From positions 1-64,000 of the forward strand of contig JAPSJC010000001.1 of NCBI GenBank assembly GCA_031178355.1: a DNA stretch of 64,000 nucleotides. Direction: 5' to 3'. The translations under genes and the position numbers were made by a program. The notes beneath the pieces were generated by a model, which was not told where the DNA came from, ran no database searches, and saw only the letters and a list, made by a program, of their open reading frames with translations. Each line of letters starts with the position of its first letter. Positions within the stretch are counted from its first letter, which is position 1. Below are positions 9,281 through 19,612 of this stretch, piece after piece. Source of the stretch: Ureibacillus sp. (GTDB taxonomy: Bacteria > Bacillota > Bacilli > Bacillales_A > Planococcaceae).

Positions 9281-10549
9281 ATGTCTTTTAAAGTACCTAG
9301 AGGAACACAAGATATTTTGCCTGAACAAACGCCAAAATGGCAAAAAGTTGAATCAATATTAAGAGATTTATCACGTGTGTATCGATATAGAGAGATTAGA
9401 ACTCCAATGTTTGAACAAACAGAATTGTTCCAACGTGGTGTAGGAGATACGACAGATATCGTACAAAAAGAAATGTACACATTTGAAGATCGTGGAGGTC
9501 GTTCTTTAACATTAAGACCAGAAGGAACTGCATCAGCTGTACGTTCTTATGTAGAACATAAAATGTTTGGTTCACCAGATCAACCAGTAAAACTGTCCTA
9601 TATTGGACCAATGTTCCGTTATGAAAGACAGCAAGCAGGCCGTTATCGTCAATTTGTACAATATGGAGTTGAAGCGATCGGTTCAGCAGATCCAGCTATT
9701 GATGCAGAAGTGATTTCACTGGCAATGGATGTTTATCAATCAGTAGGGCTAAAAGATTTAAAACTACACCTGAATTCTTTAGGTGATAAAGAAACACGAG
9801 ATGCACATCGTACAGCTCTAATTAATCATTTTAAACCGTCTATTGGCGAGTTTTGTTCGGATTGTCAGAATCGTTTGGAAAAAAACCCTTTACGAATATT
9901 GGATTGTAAAGTCGATCATGAACACCCATTAATGCAATCAGCACCAAAATTAACGGACTATTTAACAGAACAATCATCTGTTTATTTTGATAAGGTAAAA
10001 TCATATTTAGATGTTCTTGGTATTGACTATGAAGTGGACCCAAATTTAGTACGTGGTTTAGACTACTACAATCATACTGCATTTGAAATTATGAGTACTG
10101 CAAGTGGTTTTGGTGCAATTACAACGCTTTGTGGTGGTGGTCGATATAATGGGTTAGTTGAAGGCATTGGTGGACCAGATGTTCCAGGTATAGGTTTTGC
10201 CCTGTCCATTGAAAGATTGCTATTAGCATTGGAAGCAGAGGGTATTGAACTTGAAGTGGAAGATGCTTTAGATATCTATGTCGTTGCAATGGGTGAGGAA
10301 GCGAAGAAAAAGTCAGTAGAATTATTAAGTTCATTCCGTGCAAAAGGAATTTCTGCTGATATGGATTATATTGATCGTAAAATGAAAGCACAAATGAAAT
10401 CAGCAGACCGTCTTGGAGCAAAATTCGTTATTGTTATTGGTGAAACAGAACTTGAAAATGGTTCGGTGAAAATTAAAAACATGCACACTGGTAATGAGGA
10501 AAATCTGCAATTTGAAGAGTTAGTAAATTACCTATTAGAAAATAAGTAA
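9281..10549 (+). CDS. hisS: Histidyl-tRNA synthetase
   Basis: This class II synthetase charges tRNA-His with histidine. The 422 residues include motif 2 around [14 protein letters not shown] (near residue 110), the histidine-specific motif [14 protein letters not shown] (near 255), motif 3 [12 protein letters not shown] (near 305) and the C-terminal anticodon-binding domain. AAGGAG (9267-9272) lies 8 nt before the ATG. Expression is controlled by the T-box leader just upstream, and the gene forms an operon with aspS, 29 nt downstream. Confidence 0.97.
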   Translation: MSFKVPRGTQDILPEQTPKWQKVESILRDLSRVYRYREIRTPMFEQTELFQRGVGDTTDIVQKEMYTFEDRGGRSLTLRPEGTASAVRSYVEHKMFGSPDQPVKLSYIGPMFRYERQQAGRYRQFVQYGVEAIGSADPAIDAEVISLAMDVYQSVGLKDLKLHLNSLGDKETRDAHRTALINHFKPSIGEFCSDCQNRLEKNPLRILDCKVDHEHPLMQSAPKLTDYLTEQSSVYFDKVKSYLDVLGIDYEVDPNLVRGLDYYNHTAFEIMSTASGFGAITTLCGGGRYNGLVEGIGGPDVPGIGFALSIERLLLALEAEGIELEVEDALDIYVVAMGEEAKKKSVELLSSFRAKGISADMDYIDRKMKAQMKSADRLGAKFVIVIGETELENGSVKIKNMHTGNEENLQFEELVNYLLENK

Positions 10550-10578
10550 AATAATATTGTCACAATGGAGGAAAAAAC

Positions 10579-12339
10579 ATGGCACAAAGAACACATGCTT
10601 GCGGTGAATTAAGTGAACAGCAAGTAGGTCAACAAATTGTAATTAAGGGATGGGTACAACGACGTCGCGATTTAGGTGGATTAATTTTCGTTGATGTACG
10701 TGATCGTACGGGGATTGTGCAAGTTGTATTTGGTGATTCAGCACCTGAGAGTTTAAAAATTGCAGAGAGAATTCGCAATGAATATGTTGTTGAAATCCAA
10801 GGTGAAGTTATATTACGTGATGAAAGTCAAATAAACCCAAATATACAAACTGGTAAAATTGAAATCGTTGCTTCTAATATCACAATAATTAATGAAGCAA
10901 AAACACCACCGTTCTCTATTGAAGATAAAGTAGAAATTGGTGAAGAAACACGTTTAAAATATCGTTACTTAGACTTACGTCGTCCAGTGATGTATAACAC
11001 TTTTAAATTGCGTTCTGATATAACTCGTTCGATTCGAAACTTTTTACAAAATGAAGGGTTTTTAGAAGTTGAAACACCAATTCTAACGAAATCAACGCCT
11101 GAAGGAGCTCGTGATTACTTAGTTCCATCACGTGTGCATGAAGGAGAATTTTATGCATTACCTCAATCACCACAATTATTTAAACAATTGTTAATGGTCT
11201 CTGGATTTGAAAAGTACTTCCAAATTGCTCGTTGTTTCCGAGATGAGGATTTACGTGCTGACCGTCAACCAGAGTTTACACAAGTTGATATTGAAACGTC
11301 ATTTATGTCTATGAACGAGATTATAGAAATGAATGAGCGATTATTATATACAGTTATGAAAGAAGTAAAGGGAATTGAGATTCAATTACCGTTACAACGA
11401 ATGACGTATGCTGATGCAATGAGCCGTTATGGTTCTGACAAACCGGACGTTCGTTTTGGTTTAGAATTAACACAAATGTCTGAAATTGTGAAAGAATCTT
11501 CATTTAAAGTTTTCGCACAAACAGTAGAAAACGGTGGAGAAGTAAAAGCAATCAATGTTAAAGGTGGTAATGATAAGTATTCACGTAAGGATATTGATGC
11601 TTTAACTGAATTCGTTGCTATTTATGGTGCTAAAGGTCTCGCTTGGATTAAAGTAACTGAAGAAGGATTTACTGGACCGATCTCTAAATTCTTTGAAGGC
11701 GCAATCGTAGAACGTATGTCGAAACAATTGAATGCAGAACCAGGAGATTTATTATTATTTGTTGCGGATAAATCATCTGTTGTCGCAGCTTCTTTAGGTG
11801 CATTACGTATGAAATTAGGGAAAGAATTAGGGTTAATTGATGAATCTCAATTTGCATTCCTTTGGATTACAGACTGGCCATTATTTGAATACGATGAAGA
11901 TGCTGACAGATACTCAGCTGCTCACCATCCATTTACTCGACCATTTGATGAAGATATAGAAAAAATGGCTACAGATCCATCTTCAGTTCGTGCCCAAGCG
12001 TACGATATTGTTTTAAATGGTTATGAACTAGGTGGTGGATCACTACGTATTTTCGAACGTGATTTACAGGAAAAAATGTTTGAAGTGCTTGGGTTCTCAC
12101 AAGAAGAAGCACAAGAACAGTTTGGGTTCCTATTGGATGCATTTGAATATGGAGTTCCTCCACATGGTGGCTTAGCATTTGGACTAGATCGTTTTGTTAT
12201 GATTCTTGCAGGAAGAACAAACCTACGTGATACAATTGCATTCCCTAAAACAGCTACAGCTAGTTGCTTATTAACAGATGCTCCAAGTGAAGTAGCTCCA
12301 GCACAATTACAGGAACTACATTTAAAAATTAATAAATAA
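10579..12339 (+). CDS. aspS: Aspartyl-tRNA synthetase
   Basis: This class IIb synthetase charges tRNA-Asp. The 586-residue length is that of bacterial AspRS with its GAD insertion. It shows an N-terminal OB anticodon-binding domain, motif 2 [14 protein letters not shown] near residue 220 and motif 3 GLAFGLDRF near 531. RRRDL in the OB domain carries Leu where non-discriminating bacterial AspRS enzymes have His, which suggests a tRNA-Asp-specific enzyme (inference from published specificity work). GGAGG precedes the ATG by 7 nt. It shares the hisS T-box transcript. No clear terminator follows before the 6S RNA promoter. Confidence 0.97.
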   Translation: MAQRTHACGELSEQQVGQQIVIKGWVQRRRDLGGLIFVDVRDRTGIVQVVFGDSAPESLKIAERIRNEYVVEIQGEVILRDESQINPNIQTGKIEIVASNITIINEAKTPPFSIEDKVEIGEETRLKYRYLDLRRPVMYNTFKLRSDITRSIRNFLQNEGFLEVETPILTKSTPEGARDYLVPSRVHEGEFYALPQSPQLFKQLLMVSGFEKYFQIARCFRDEDLRADRQPEFTQVDIETSFMSMNEIIEMNERLLYTVMKEVKGIEIQLPLQRMTYADAMSRYGSDKPDVRFGLELTQMSEIVKESSFKVFAQTVENGGEVKAINVKGGNDKYSRKDIDALTEFVAIYGAKGLAWIKVTEEGFTGPISKFFEGAIVERMSKQLNAEPGDLLLFVADKSSVVAASLGALRMKLGKELGLIDESQFAFLWITDWPLFEYDEDADRYSAAHHPFTRPFDEDIEKMATDPSSVRAQAYDIVLNGYELGGGSLRIFERDLQEKMFEVLGFSQEEAQEQFGFLLDAFEYGVPPHGGLAFGLDRFVMILAGRTNLRDTIAFPKTATASCLLTDAPSEVAPAQLQELHLKINK

Positions 12340-12427
12340 TAAAATATTCTTGGATAATCATTTTTACGAAGAGAAATCTAAGTTTTGTTATTTCCTTGTA
12401 AGGAAGTCGTTTATTGAAGGTGTGTAA

Positions 12428-12490
12428 ATGCTAAAGCATTTCCTCCCCAGTAGAAAGAACAACAGATTACTAAAAAAGAAAAAAAATTAA
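12428..12490 (+). CDS. Possible 20-residue basic peptide
   Basis: An ATG with a well-placed GAAGGTG (about 6 nt upstream) opens a 20-codon frame, MLKHFLPSRKNNRLLKKKKN, ending in TAA just before the 6S RNA promoter. The peptide is strongly basic (K/R-rich C terminus). There is no independent evidence of translation. It could be an accident of A-rich sequence in this otherwise gene-free stretch (12340-12508). Confidence 0.15.
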   Translation: MLKHFLPSRKNNRLLKKKKN

Positions 12491-12508
12491 TAAATTTCGT
12501 AATATCGT

Positions 12509-12537
12509 TTGAAAATTCAGACTATTTATGTTATGAT
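12509..12537 (+). promoter_or_regulatory. 6S RNA promoter
   Basis: TTGAAA (12509-12514) and TATGAT (12532-12537) are 17 nt apart, and a TG one base before the -10 makes it an extended -10 promoter. The predicted start falls at the closing stem of the 6S RNA. Confidence 0.75.
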
Positions 12538-12547
12538 AAAACCAATA

Positions 12548-12741
12548 CGAATCCTGAAATGTATTCACATACAAGTAAACTAGTTTTGACCGAACAATAT
12601 TATGTCGGGAGCTCATATTTCTACTCAGCAAACAAGCCCGCCCGTGACGGGACGTTTAATTAGTAGTTTAGGGCACCCCCCTACGCAGTTAGCGCGGGTT
12701 CAAAACTAATATTTGTATCGTTCACTATATTTCAGGATTCG
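12548..12741 (+). ncRNA. 6S RNA (6S-1/BsrA type)
   Basis: 6S RNA mimics an open promoter and binds sigma-A RNA polymerase holoenzyme, damping transcription in stationary phase. About 190 nt are closed by a perfect 13-bp terminal stem, CGAATCCTGAAAT (12548-12560) with its complement at 12729-12741. Further pairing such as GTTTTGA/TCAAAAC and a central unpaired region build the long rod with a bubble typical of the family. The gene lies between aspS and tcdA, exactly where B. subtilis carries bsrA (6S-1). It has its own extended -10 promoter and an intrinsic terminator. Confidence 0.85.
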
Positions 12742-12767
12742 TCAATTCCTAAACTCCTTGCTGTTCT

Positions 12768-12790
12768 CCCTTCTATTGAAGGGTTTTTTT
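12768..12790 (+). terminator. Terminator downstream of 6S RNA
   Basis: CCCTTC (12768-12773) and GAAGGG (12778-12783) close a TATT loop and are followed by seven Ts. Confidence 0.88.
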
Positions 12791-12887
12791 GTATAGATTC
12801 TAAAATTATTTTACAGACTAATGTCGCTACATAATTTAAATTATGATATAATTCCGACTAGACAAATATAGATTGAGAGGATTTAAC

Positions 12888-13649
12888 ATGTTACACCAGT
12901 TTTCACGAAATGAATTAGCAATTGGTAAAGAAGGATTAGAAAAACTTAAGAATACAACGGTTGCAATACTTGGGGTAGGGGGAGTTGGCTCTTTTGCAGC
13001 TGAAGCTTGTGCTAGAAGTGGTGTAGGACGGATAATATTAGTGGACAAAGATAATGTCGATATTACAAATGTAAACCGTCAACTCGTTGCATACCTTTCA
13101 ACAGTTGGAAAGTCCAAATCAGCAATTATGAAAGAGCGTATTGCTGATATTAACCCAGAATGTGAAGTAATTGATATGCATATGTTTTATACAGAAGAAA
13201 CGTATGAAGCATTTTTTGAGCAAAATATTGATTATGTCATTGATGCGTCTGATACAGTGATGTATAAAATACATTTGATGAAAGAATGTTTAAAACGAAA
13301 TATCCCGATTATCTCTAGTATGGGTGCAGCAAACAAGATGGATCCAACGAGGTTTCGAATTGCAGATATCTCTAAAACTCATACAGATCCTTTAGCAAAA
13401 GTTATTCGTACAAAGCTAAAGAAAGAGGGAATACGTAAAGGCGTAATGGTTGTCTTTTCTGACGAATCACCAATTATTACACGTCCTGAAGTTGTTGAAG
13501 AAGTTGGAAATCCAAATGCTCAAATTCGTAAAGCGAAAATGCCACCTTCATCAAATGCTTTCTGTCCTTCTGTAGCAGGTTTAATTGCAGCTAGTTGGGT
13601 CATTAATGATATATTGAAAGATATAAAAATTAATCGTGTTAGCGACTAA
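12888..13649 (+). CDS. tcdA: tRNA threonylcarbamoyladenosine dehydratase
   Basis: TcdA is an E1-like, ATP-dependent enzyme that dehydrates t6A37 of tRNA to the cyclic form ct6A. The 253-residue protein has the ThiF/MoeB fold: nucleotide-binding GVGGVGSFAAE near residue 31, VDKDNVDITNVNRQ near 53-66 and C-terminal CPSVAG. A frame opening at TTG 12873 starts inside AGAGG, so the ATG at 12888 is chosen; this also gives the MLHQFSRNELAIG N terminus common to the family. It sits after 6S RNA as in B. subtilis (yrvM) and ends at its own terminator. Confidence 0.93.
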   Translation: MLHQFSRNELAIGKEGLEKLKNTTVAILGVGGVGSFAAEACARSGVGRIILVDKDNVDITNVNRQLVAYLSTVGKSKSAIMKERIADINPECEVIDMHMFYTEETYEAFFEQNIDYVIDASDTVMYKIHLMKECLKRNIPIISSMGAANKMDPTRFRIADISKTHTDPLAKVIRTKLKKEGIRKGVMVVFSDESPIITRPEVVEEVGNPNAQIRKAKMPPSSNAFCPSVAGLIAASWVINDILKDIKINRVSD

Positions 13650-13658
13650 TAATACAGA

Positions 13659-13706
13659 GGTTGATGTAATGGATTATCTTAATCCCATTATATCAACCCT
13701 TTTTTA
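13659..13706 (+). terminator. Terminator of tcdA
   Basis: GGTTGATGTAATGG (13659-13672) pairs with CCATTATATCAACC (13685-13698) with one G-U pair. A T7 tract follows. Confidence 0.88.
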
Positions 13707-13987
13707 TTTTTTCCTATACTTATAGCATCTTGATATGTTAGCGATTATTTACTTCGTATCTACTTGCATTACTGGCATCATTCAGATTTTATTCAATATA
13801 CGCTTTATTACCAGGATTTAAGATTCAGCCAAAATAGTTATTTAAAAAAAACAAATAATTCTATTAAAAAGCTGTAACCGAATATAGAAATTTGTTAAAA
13901 ATGAATAAATCCGCCGATTATATTGCATTATTTTGTTAGTTTTTATTTTCTAAAAAAAGTAAACGTTTTTATTGGTATATTAATGTT
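13707..13987. other. Gene-free AT-rich intergenic region
   Basis: No open frame with a ribosome-binding site and no further hairpin was seen in this 281-nt stretch. Its only recognisable element is an extended -10 (TG-G-TATATT, 13973-13981) without a -35. It would start transcription near 13988 and supports the ATG at 14015 as the start of the next gene. Confidence 0.5.
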
Positions 13988-14014
13988 ATGCCTGGGATAA
14001 AAAGGGGGATGAAA

Positions 14015-14539
14015 ATGTTCACTCAAATTGAAGTGAAAAAAGGACTTATCAATGTTGCACAGCTACAAGGAAAAGTTGATGAACTTATTTTTGATTATAT
14101 TGATACTTCAAAAAATTATGGCAAAGCGTTTAAGGGGTTAAATAACTTATTTCAGCAAACGGTTAAATTTTATGTAAGTTATATTAATGAACATAAAGGT
14201 TCTATACCAGAAGGAAATGTTTATTGGACTTTGTTTGCAGATGTAACAGCGAGACTGATTTATTTCAAATGTATATCTGAAAAACAATTAACGAATTTAC
14301 AAACAGACGAAGATGTTGAAAACACACTAGAAGGTTATCTTGTTGCAGCAAATTGTTTGCCAAACACAGGCTCAATTACTGAGCGTTTTTTACTTGACGA
14401 AATTAGTGAAAGTTATGAGGAGATTATACTTCTTGATGGCGTAAAAGGGAGATTTAAACAGTCAATTATTGAGAAAAATAACTCCATTCGTAACAATTTA
14501 ACACATCTGTATCAGTATGCTGTAAATTTTACTGAATAA
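14015..14539 (+). CDS. Hypothetical protein (174 aa)
   Basis: I do not recognise this protein. It has no signal peptide, membrane segment, Cys/His metal motif or nucleotide-binding loop. It is rich in long amphipathic stretches and looks cytoplasmic and mostly helical. GGGGG (14004-14008) lies 6 nt before the ATG at 14015. Upstream in-frame ATGs at 13988 and 14009 are rejected because the first lies at or before the likely transcription start and the second touches the ribosome-binding site. The gene is a single unit between tcdA and the convergent rarA, bounded by terminators on both sides. It may be a lineage-specific insertion into the conserved yrvM-yrvN interval. Confidence 0.8.
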   Translation: MFTQIEVKKGLINVAQLQGKVDELIFDYIDTSKNYGKAFKGLNNLFQQTVKFYVSYINEHKGSIPEGNVYWTLFADVTARLIYFKCISEKQLTNLQTDEDVENTLEGYLVAANCLPNTGSITERFLLDEISESYEEIILLDGVKGRFKQSIIEKNNSIRNNLTHLYQYAVNFTE

Positions 14540-14550
14540 TTTTGAATCAG

Positions 14551-14587
14551 AAAGCTCGCATCATTTAGTATAATGCGAGCTTTTTTT
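14551..14587. terminator. Bidirectional terminator
   Basis: AAAGCTCGCAT (14551-14561) pairs perfectly with ATGCGAGCTTT (14573-14583), followed by Ts. It separates the convergent 174-aa gene and rarA. Confidence 0.9.
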
Positions 14588-15872
14588 ATTTATTTGATTT
14601 AAAGGATTTTAATCTTTCATATATAGCAGCCAGTCGTTTTTCTTCACCAGCATGTACTGGTTGGTAAAACTCAGTACCCTCAATTTGATCTGGCAAATAT
14701 TGTTGATCGACCCAACCTCCAAATGTTCCAATAGGAGAATCATGTGGATATTTATAGCCAACATGTCCTAATATAGCTGCTCCAGCATAATGGCTATCAC
14801 GTAGATGGGAAGGAATTTCACCAGTTTTACCTTCATGGATAGCCTTAATAGCAGCATCAAGAGCTGAATAAGCGGAATTTGATTTTGACGATAAGCACAT
14901 TTCAATGACGGCAGTCGCTAACGGAATTCTAGCTTCTGGTAATCCTAGCCTTTTTGCAGATTCTGTTGCAGCGAATACGTGTGCGCCTACACTAGGATTA
15001 GCTAAGCCAATATCTTCATAGGCCATGACTAACAACCTTCTACATACTGCAACTAAATCACCGGTTTCGAGCAAGTGAGCTAAATAATATAAAGCTGCAT
15101 TAGTATCACTACCTCGAACGGATTTTTGTAAAGCAGACAATAAGTTATAGAAATGGGTACCACCTTTATCGCCATATACACCTATACGTTTGGCTAGGTG
15201 TTCAATAATATCATCTTTAACAATTGCTTTTCCGTCAACTTCATCAGAAGAAAAATATACTGACTCAAGTAATGTTAGTGCTTTTCGTGCATCTCCATTA
15301 GCACTAGTAGCGATTTGTAATAACTGATGATTAGAAATCTCAATTCCAACATTACCTAAACCGCGTTCCTCATCTTCTAATGCATTTTTTAATAACTGAA
15401 CAAGATCTTCTATCGTAAGACGTTTTAACTGTAAGATTTCACCACATCGTGAACGAATAGCTGGATTCACATCATGAAATGGATTTTCAGTTGTAGCACC
15501 TATTAAGACAACTGAACCATTTTCAACATGGGGAAGTAGTGTATCCTGTTGTAATTTGTTAAATCGGTGGATCTCATCTAAAAATAAAATAACTTTTCCA
15601 ACGAGTCTCGCTTCTCCTACAATCTGTTCAACATCTTTTTTACCAGCATGGGTTGCATTTAACGAGAAAAATGGTAGTTTCGAACTTCCTGCAATGGCAT
15701 TGGCAATTGATGTCTTACCGATTCCAGGTTCCCCATATAAAAGAATAGAGGGAATATGTCCATTCTCAATCATTTTATATAAAGCTGTACTTTTTCCTAT
15801 AATATGCTGTTGGCCAACAACCTCATTTAAATTGCGAGGACGCATACGGAATGCTAATGGTTCATTATGCAT
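14586..15872 (-). CDS. rarA: Replication-associated recombination protein RarA (MgsA)
   Basis: RarA is a clamp-loader-like AAA+ ATPase acting at stalled replication forks. From ATG at 15872 it has 428 residues: Walker A GEPGIGKTS near 47, Walker B LFLDEIHRF near 96, the sensor-1 region GATTENPF, and the C-terminal tetramerisation and lid domains. The longest frame adds 16 residues, but GGAGG lies 8 nt before the internal ATG, giving the family N terminus MHNEPLAFRMRPRNL. It is divergent from cymR. In B. subtilis the homologue yrvN has the same neighbour. Confidence 0.94.
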   Translation of the reverse strand: MHNEPLAFRMRPRNLNEVVGQQHIIGKSTALYKMIENGHIPSILLYGEPGIGKTSIANAIAGSSKLPFFSLNATHAGKKDVEQIVGEARLVGKVILFLDEIHRFNKLQQDTLLPHVENGSVVLIGATTENPFHDVNPAIRSRCGEILQLKRLTIEDLVQLLKNALEDEERGLGNVGIEISNHQLLQIATSANGDARKALTLLESVYFSSDEVDGKAIVKDDIIEHLAKRIGVYGDKGGTHFYNLLSALQKSVRGSDTNAALYYLAHLLETGDLVAVCRRLLVMAYEDIGLANPSVGAHVFAATESAKRLGLPEARIPLATAVIEMCLSSKSNSAYSALDAAIKAIHEGKTGEIPSHLRDSHYAGAAILGHVGYKYPHDSPIGTFGGWVDQQYLPDQIEGTEFYQPVHAGEEKRLAAIYERLKSFKSNK

Positions 15873-16012
15873 TTTGTAATCCTCCGAACTAATTAATTTG
15901 ACGTAATTATAATTTATCACATTTTGTCAAATTAGACCTTTTCCAAGTGGAATAAAAGGTGTTATGGTATACTTGAGCTTATATATGGACAAGTAAAATA
16001 GAGGTGTTTATA

Positions 16013-16432
16013 ATGAAAATTTCTACAAAAGGTAGATATGGACTAACAATAATGATAGAACTTGCGAAACATTATGGTGAAGGACCTGTTCCACTACGTC
16101 AAATCGCTGAAGAGAAAGGTTTATCTGAAGCGTACTTAGAACAACTAGTGTCTCCACTTCGAATTGCAGGGCTTGTGAAAAGTGTGCGCGGAGCATATGG
16201 TGGGTATTTACTTGCACAATCACCAGAAACAATTTCTGCTGCAGATGTTATTAAAGTGCTAGAAGGTCCAATCCAACCCGTTGAAGGTATTGAAGAAGAG
16301 GAATCTCCTCAACGTGAGTTATGGATTAGAATCCGAGATGCAGTAAAAAATGTACTAGATACAACTTCTCTACTAGATTTGGCTAACTATAAAGATGAAA
16401 AGGAATATGACGGTTACATGTTTTATATTTAA
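16013..16432 (+). CDS. cymR: Rrf2-family regulator, CymR type
   Basis: CymR represses cysteine-uptake and sulfur-metabolism genes in Bacillales, working in a complex with O-acetylserine thiol-lyase. The 139-residue protein has the N-terminal Rrf2 winged helix (recognition region SEAYLEQLVSPLR at about 37-49) and contains no cysteine, which separates it from the Fe-S regulators IscR and NsrR. An upstream GTG at 16004 lies in the GAGGTG ribosome-binding site, so the ATG at 16013 is used. It is followed 66 nt later by the cysteine desulfurase gene, a context conserved in Bacillales. Confidence 0.88.
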   Translation: MKISTKGRYGLTIMIELAKHYGEGPVPLRQIAEEKGLSEAYLEQLVSPLRIAGLVKSVRGAYGGYLLAQSPETISAADVIKVLEGPIQPVEGIEEEESPQRELWIRIRDAVKNVLDTTSLLDLANYKDEKEYDGYMFYI

Positions 16433-16498
16433 ATGTTCTATAATAAGTCATTACCTTGATTGAACATATCCGTCATTTAAAGGAGTTATAGAATAACG

Positions 16499-17647
16499 AT
16501 GAACACAATTTATCTAGACCATGCAGCCACTTCTCCTATGCATCCAGAAGTAATCGAGGTTATGACGAAAGCAATGTCTGAAGTATATGGCAATCCTTCA
16601 AGCATCCATACTGTTGGTAGGTCAGCGCGAAAAGTTTTAGATGATGCCAGGCAGATCCTCGCAACCGCAATTGGTGCAAAAGATAATGAAATCATTGTAA
16701 CAAGTGGTGGTACAGAAGCGGATAATACAGCTATCTTTGGTACTGCATATGCTCTAAAAGAAAAGGGTAAGCATATTATTACGACACAAATTGAGCATCA
16801 TGCAGTTATGCATGCTTGTGAGAAGCTTGAAAAAGAAGGCTTCGAGGTTACTTATTTATCAGTAGATCGATCTGGGCGTATTTCACTTGATGAACTTAAA
16901 AGTGCATTAAGAAGCGATACAATTCTAGTAACAATTATGTATGGAAATAATGAAGTGGGAACAATTCAGCCAATTGCAGAAATCGGTCATATTTTAAAGG
17001 ACCATCAAGCTTCCTTTCACACAGATGCAGTGCAGGCTTTTGGAATAGAAAGACTTAATGTAAATGAATTAAACGTAGATTTATTAAGCGTTTCAAGTCA
17101 TAAATTAAATGGTCCTAAGGGTGTTGGTTTTCTATATCAACGTACAGGTACACCTTTACTTCCTACTTCATATGGTGGTTCGCAGGAGAAAAAAAGAAGA
17201 GCAGGAACTGAAAATGTACCGGCTACTGTTGGCTTTGCTAAAGCTGTCATGATTTCTCAACAGGAAATTGAATCGAAAATCGAGATATTCAAAAATTACC
17301 GTAAGCTATTTATTGATAGATTAAATAATGAGAACATCATCTTTGAGTTAAACGGAAATCAAGAACATACCTTACAACATGTATTAAATATTAGTTTCAC
17401 AGGAATGGAAGTTGAATCATTCTTAGTGAATCTTGATATGTCAGGAGTCTTTGCTTCAAGTGGTTCGGCATGTACCGCAGGTTCTATAGACCCTTCACAC
17501 GTACTTGTTGCAATGTTCGGTAAAGATGCGGATGAATTAAGAAATTCTATACGCTTTAGCTTTGGTTTAGGATTATCTGAAGAACTTATAATAGAGGCTG
17601 CTAATCGAACAGCTAAGATTGTTAAAAGACTTGCGAATTCGAATTAA
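16499..17647 (+). CDS. Cysteine desulfurase (IscS/NifS family, YrvO type)
   Basis: This PLP enzyme removes sulfur from cysteine as a protein persulfide. The 382 residues include the PLP-binding lysine in SSHKLNGPKG (about K202) and the mobile catalytic Cys in SGSACTAGS (about C325). Its position directly before mnmA (20 nt) matches B. subtilis yrvO, which hands sulfur to MnmA for 2-thiolation of wobble uridine, so that is the likely role here. AAAGGAG lies a rather long 13 nt before the ATG. The alternative, a general Fe-S-cluster desulfurase, is less likely given the neighbour. Confidence 0.93.
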   Translation: MNTIYLDHAATSPMHPEVIEVMTKAMSEVYGNPSSIHTVGRSARKVLDDARQILATAIGAKDNEIIVTSGGTEADNTAIFGTAYALKEKGKHIITTQIEHHAVMHACEKLEKEGFEVTYLSVDRSGRISLDELKSALRSDTILVTIMYGNNEVGTIQPIAEIGHILKDHQASFHTDAVQAFGIERLNVNELNVDLLSVSSHKLNGPKGVGFLYQRTGTPLLPTSYGGSQEKKRRAGTENVPATVGFAKAVMISQQEIESKIEIFKNYRKLFIDRLNNENIIFELNGNQEHTLQHVLNISFTGMEVESFLVNLDMSGVFASSGSACTAGSIDPSHVLVAMFGKDADELRNSIRFSFGLGLSEELIIEAANRTAKIVKRLANSN

Positions 17648-17661
17648 TATAGAAAAGGTGA

Positions 17662-18789
<1,128 letters not shown>

Positions 18790-18791
18790 TT

Positions 18792-18824
18792 AATAGACGG
18801 CTGTGCAATTTACAGTCGTCTATT
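18792..18824 (+). terminator. Weak terminator or processing hairpin after mnmA
   Basis: AATAGACGGCTGT (18792-18804) pairs with ACAGTCGTCTATT (18812-18824) through 13 bp with one G-U. The following CATTTGTTTA is a poor T tract, so partial read-through to the TPR gene is likely. Confidence 0.55.
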
Positions 18825-18850
18825 CATTTGTTTAGTTGAGGTGAATAGTA

Positions 18851-19510
18851 ATGGATTATAACGAAATAGGAATTAAGGCGTTTCAAGAAAAACGTTATGA
18901 AGATGCTGCAAAAGCATTTACTGAGGCGATTGAAAACAATCCAGATGAAGCGATTGGTTATGTGAATTTTGGCAACTTACTTGCCGCAATGAATGATATC
19001 GAACGAGCGGAACGCTTTTTCCAAAAGGCAATTGCTGTAGATGAAAAAACAGCAACAGCCTTTTACGGACTAGCAAATCTTTATTACAATTCGGAACGAT
19101 ATATCGAAGCTGCGAAATTATACCAAAAATCAATTGATTTTGGTATTCAAGGTGCAGATGCATATTTTATGTTAGCGAAATCCTTTGAAAGAGATGAAAA
19201 ACATAAATTAGCATTGCCCTATATGCAAAGAGCAGCTGAGTTAGCTCAAAATGATTTACAAATACGACTTTCTTATGGTATTTTATTATGTGCCCTTGAA
19301 ATGTTTGACAAAGCAAAAGATGAGTTACAATTTGTTGTTGAGAACGATGAAAATAATGCAGATGCACATTATAATCTAGGAGTCCTTTATGCAGTCTCAA
19401 CCGAAAATATTGAAGCGGCATTATATCACTTAAAAAAAGCATACACGATCGCACCTGAGTTCGATCAAGCAAAATATATTTATGATATGGTTAGACAGCG
19501 CTATAACTAA
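18851..19510 (+). CDS. Tetratricopeptide-repeat protein (YrrB type)
   Basis: This 219-residue soluble protein consists almost entirely of TPR units of 34 residues. Repeats are visible from about 2-35, 36-69, 70-102 and onwards, with the A/G-x2-Y-x2-G/A-x4-A pattern (for example GNLLAAMNDIERAERFFQKA). TPRs mediate protein-protein contacts; no enzymatic domain is present. GAGGTGAA lies 7 nt before the ATG. It follows mnmA as yrrB does in B. subtilis, where a role with the thiolation or recD2 neighbours has not been settled. Its partner cannot be read from the sequence. Confidence 0.9.
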   Translation: MDYNEIGIKAFQEKRYEDAAKAFTEAIENNPDEAIGYVNFGNLLAAMNDIERAERFFQKAIAVDEKTATAFYGLANLYYNSERYIEAAKLYQKSIDFGIQGADAYFMLAKSFERDEKHKLALPYMQRAAELAQNDLQIRLSYGILLCALEMFDKAKDELQFVVENDENNADAHYNLGVLYAVSTENIEAALYHLKKAYTIAPEFDQAKYIYDMVRQRYN

Positions 19511-19524
19511 ATAGTCTAAAGTTC

Positions 19525-19550
19525 ACGACCTAAATTTTAGGTCGTTTTTT
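19525..19550 (+). terminator. Terminator of the cymR-mnmA-TPR unit
   Basis: ACGACCTAAA pairs with TTTAGGTCGT and a T6 tract follows. Confidence 0.88.
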
Positions 19551-19612
19551 ATTTTGTTTTCTGTATGAAACTCAAGAAGTGAAGAAAAATAGTAAGTGAA
19601 GAGGGTGAAGAT

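Noticed and set aside
15895-15934. Inverted repeat AATTTGAC-N24-GTCAAATT between rarA and cymR as an operator
   Set aside because: The arms are AT-rich and far apart, and no known Rrf2/CymR operator was recognised. The TTGACA on the minus strand is only 13 nt from its TATAAT, so it is not a good promoter either.
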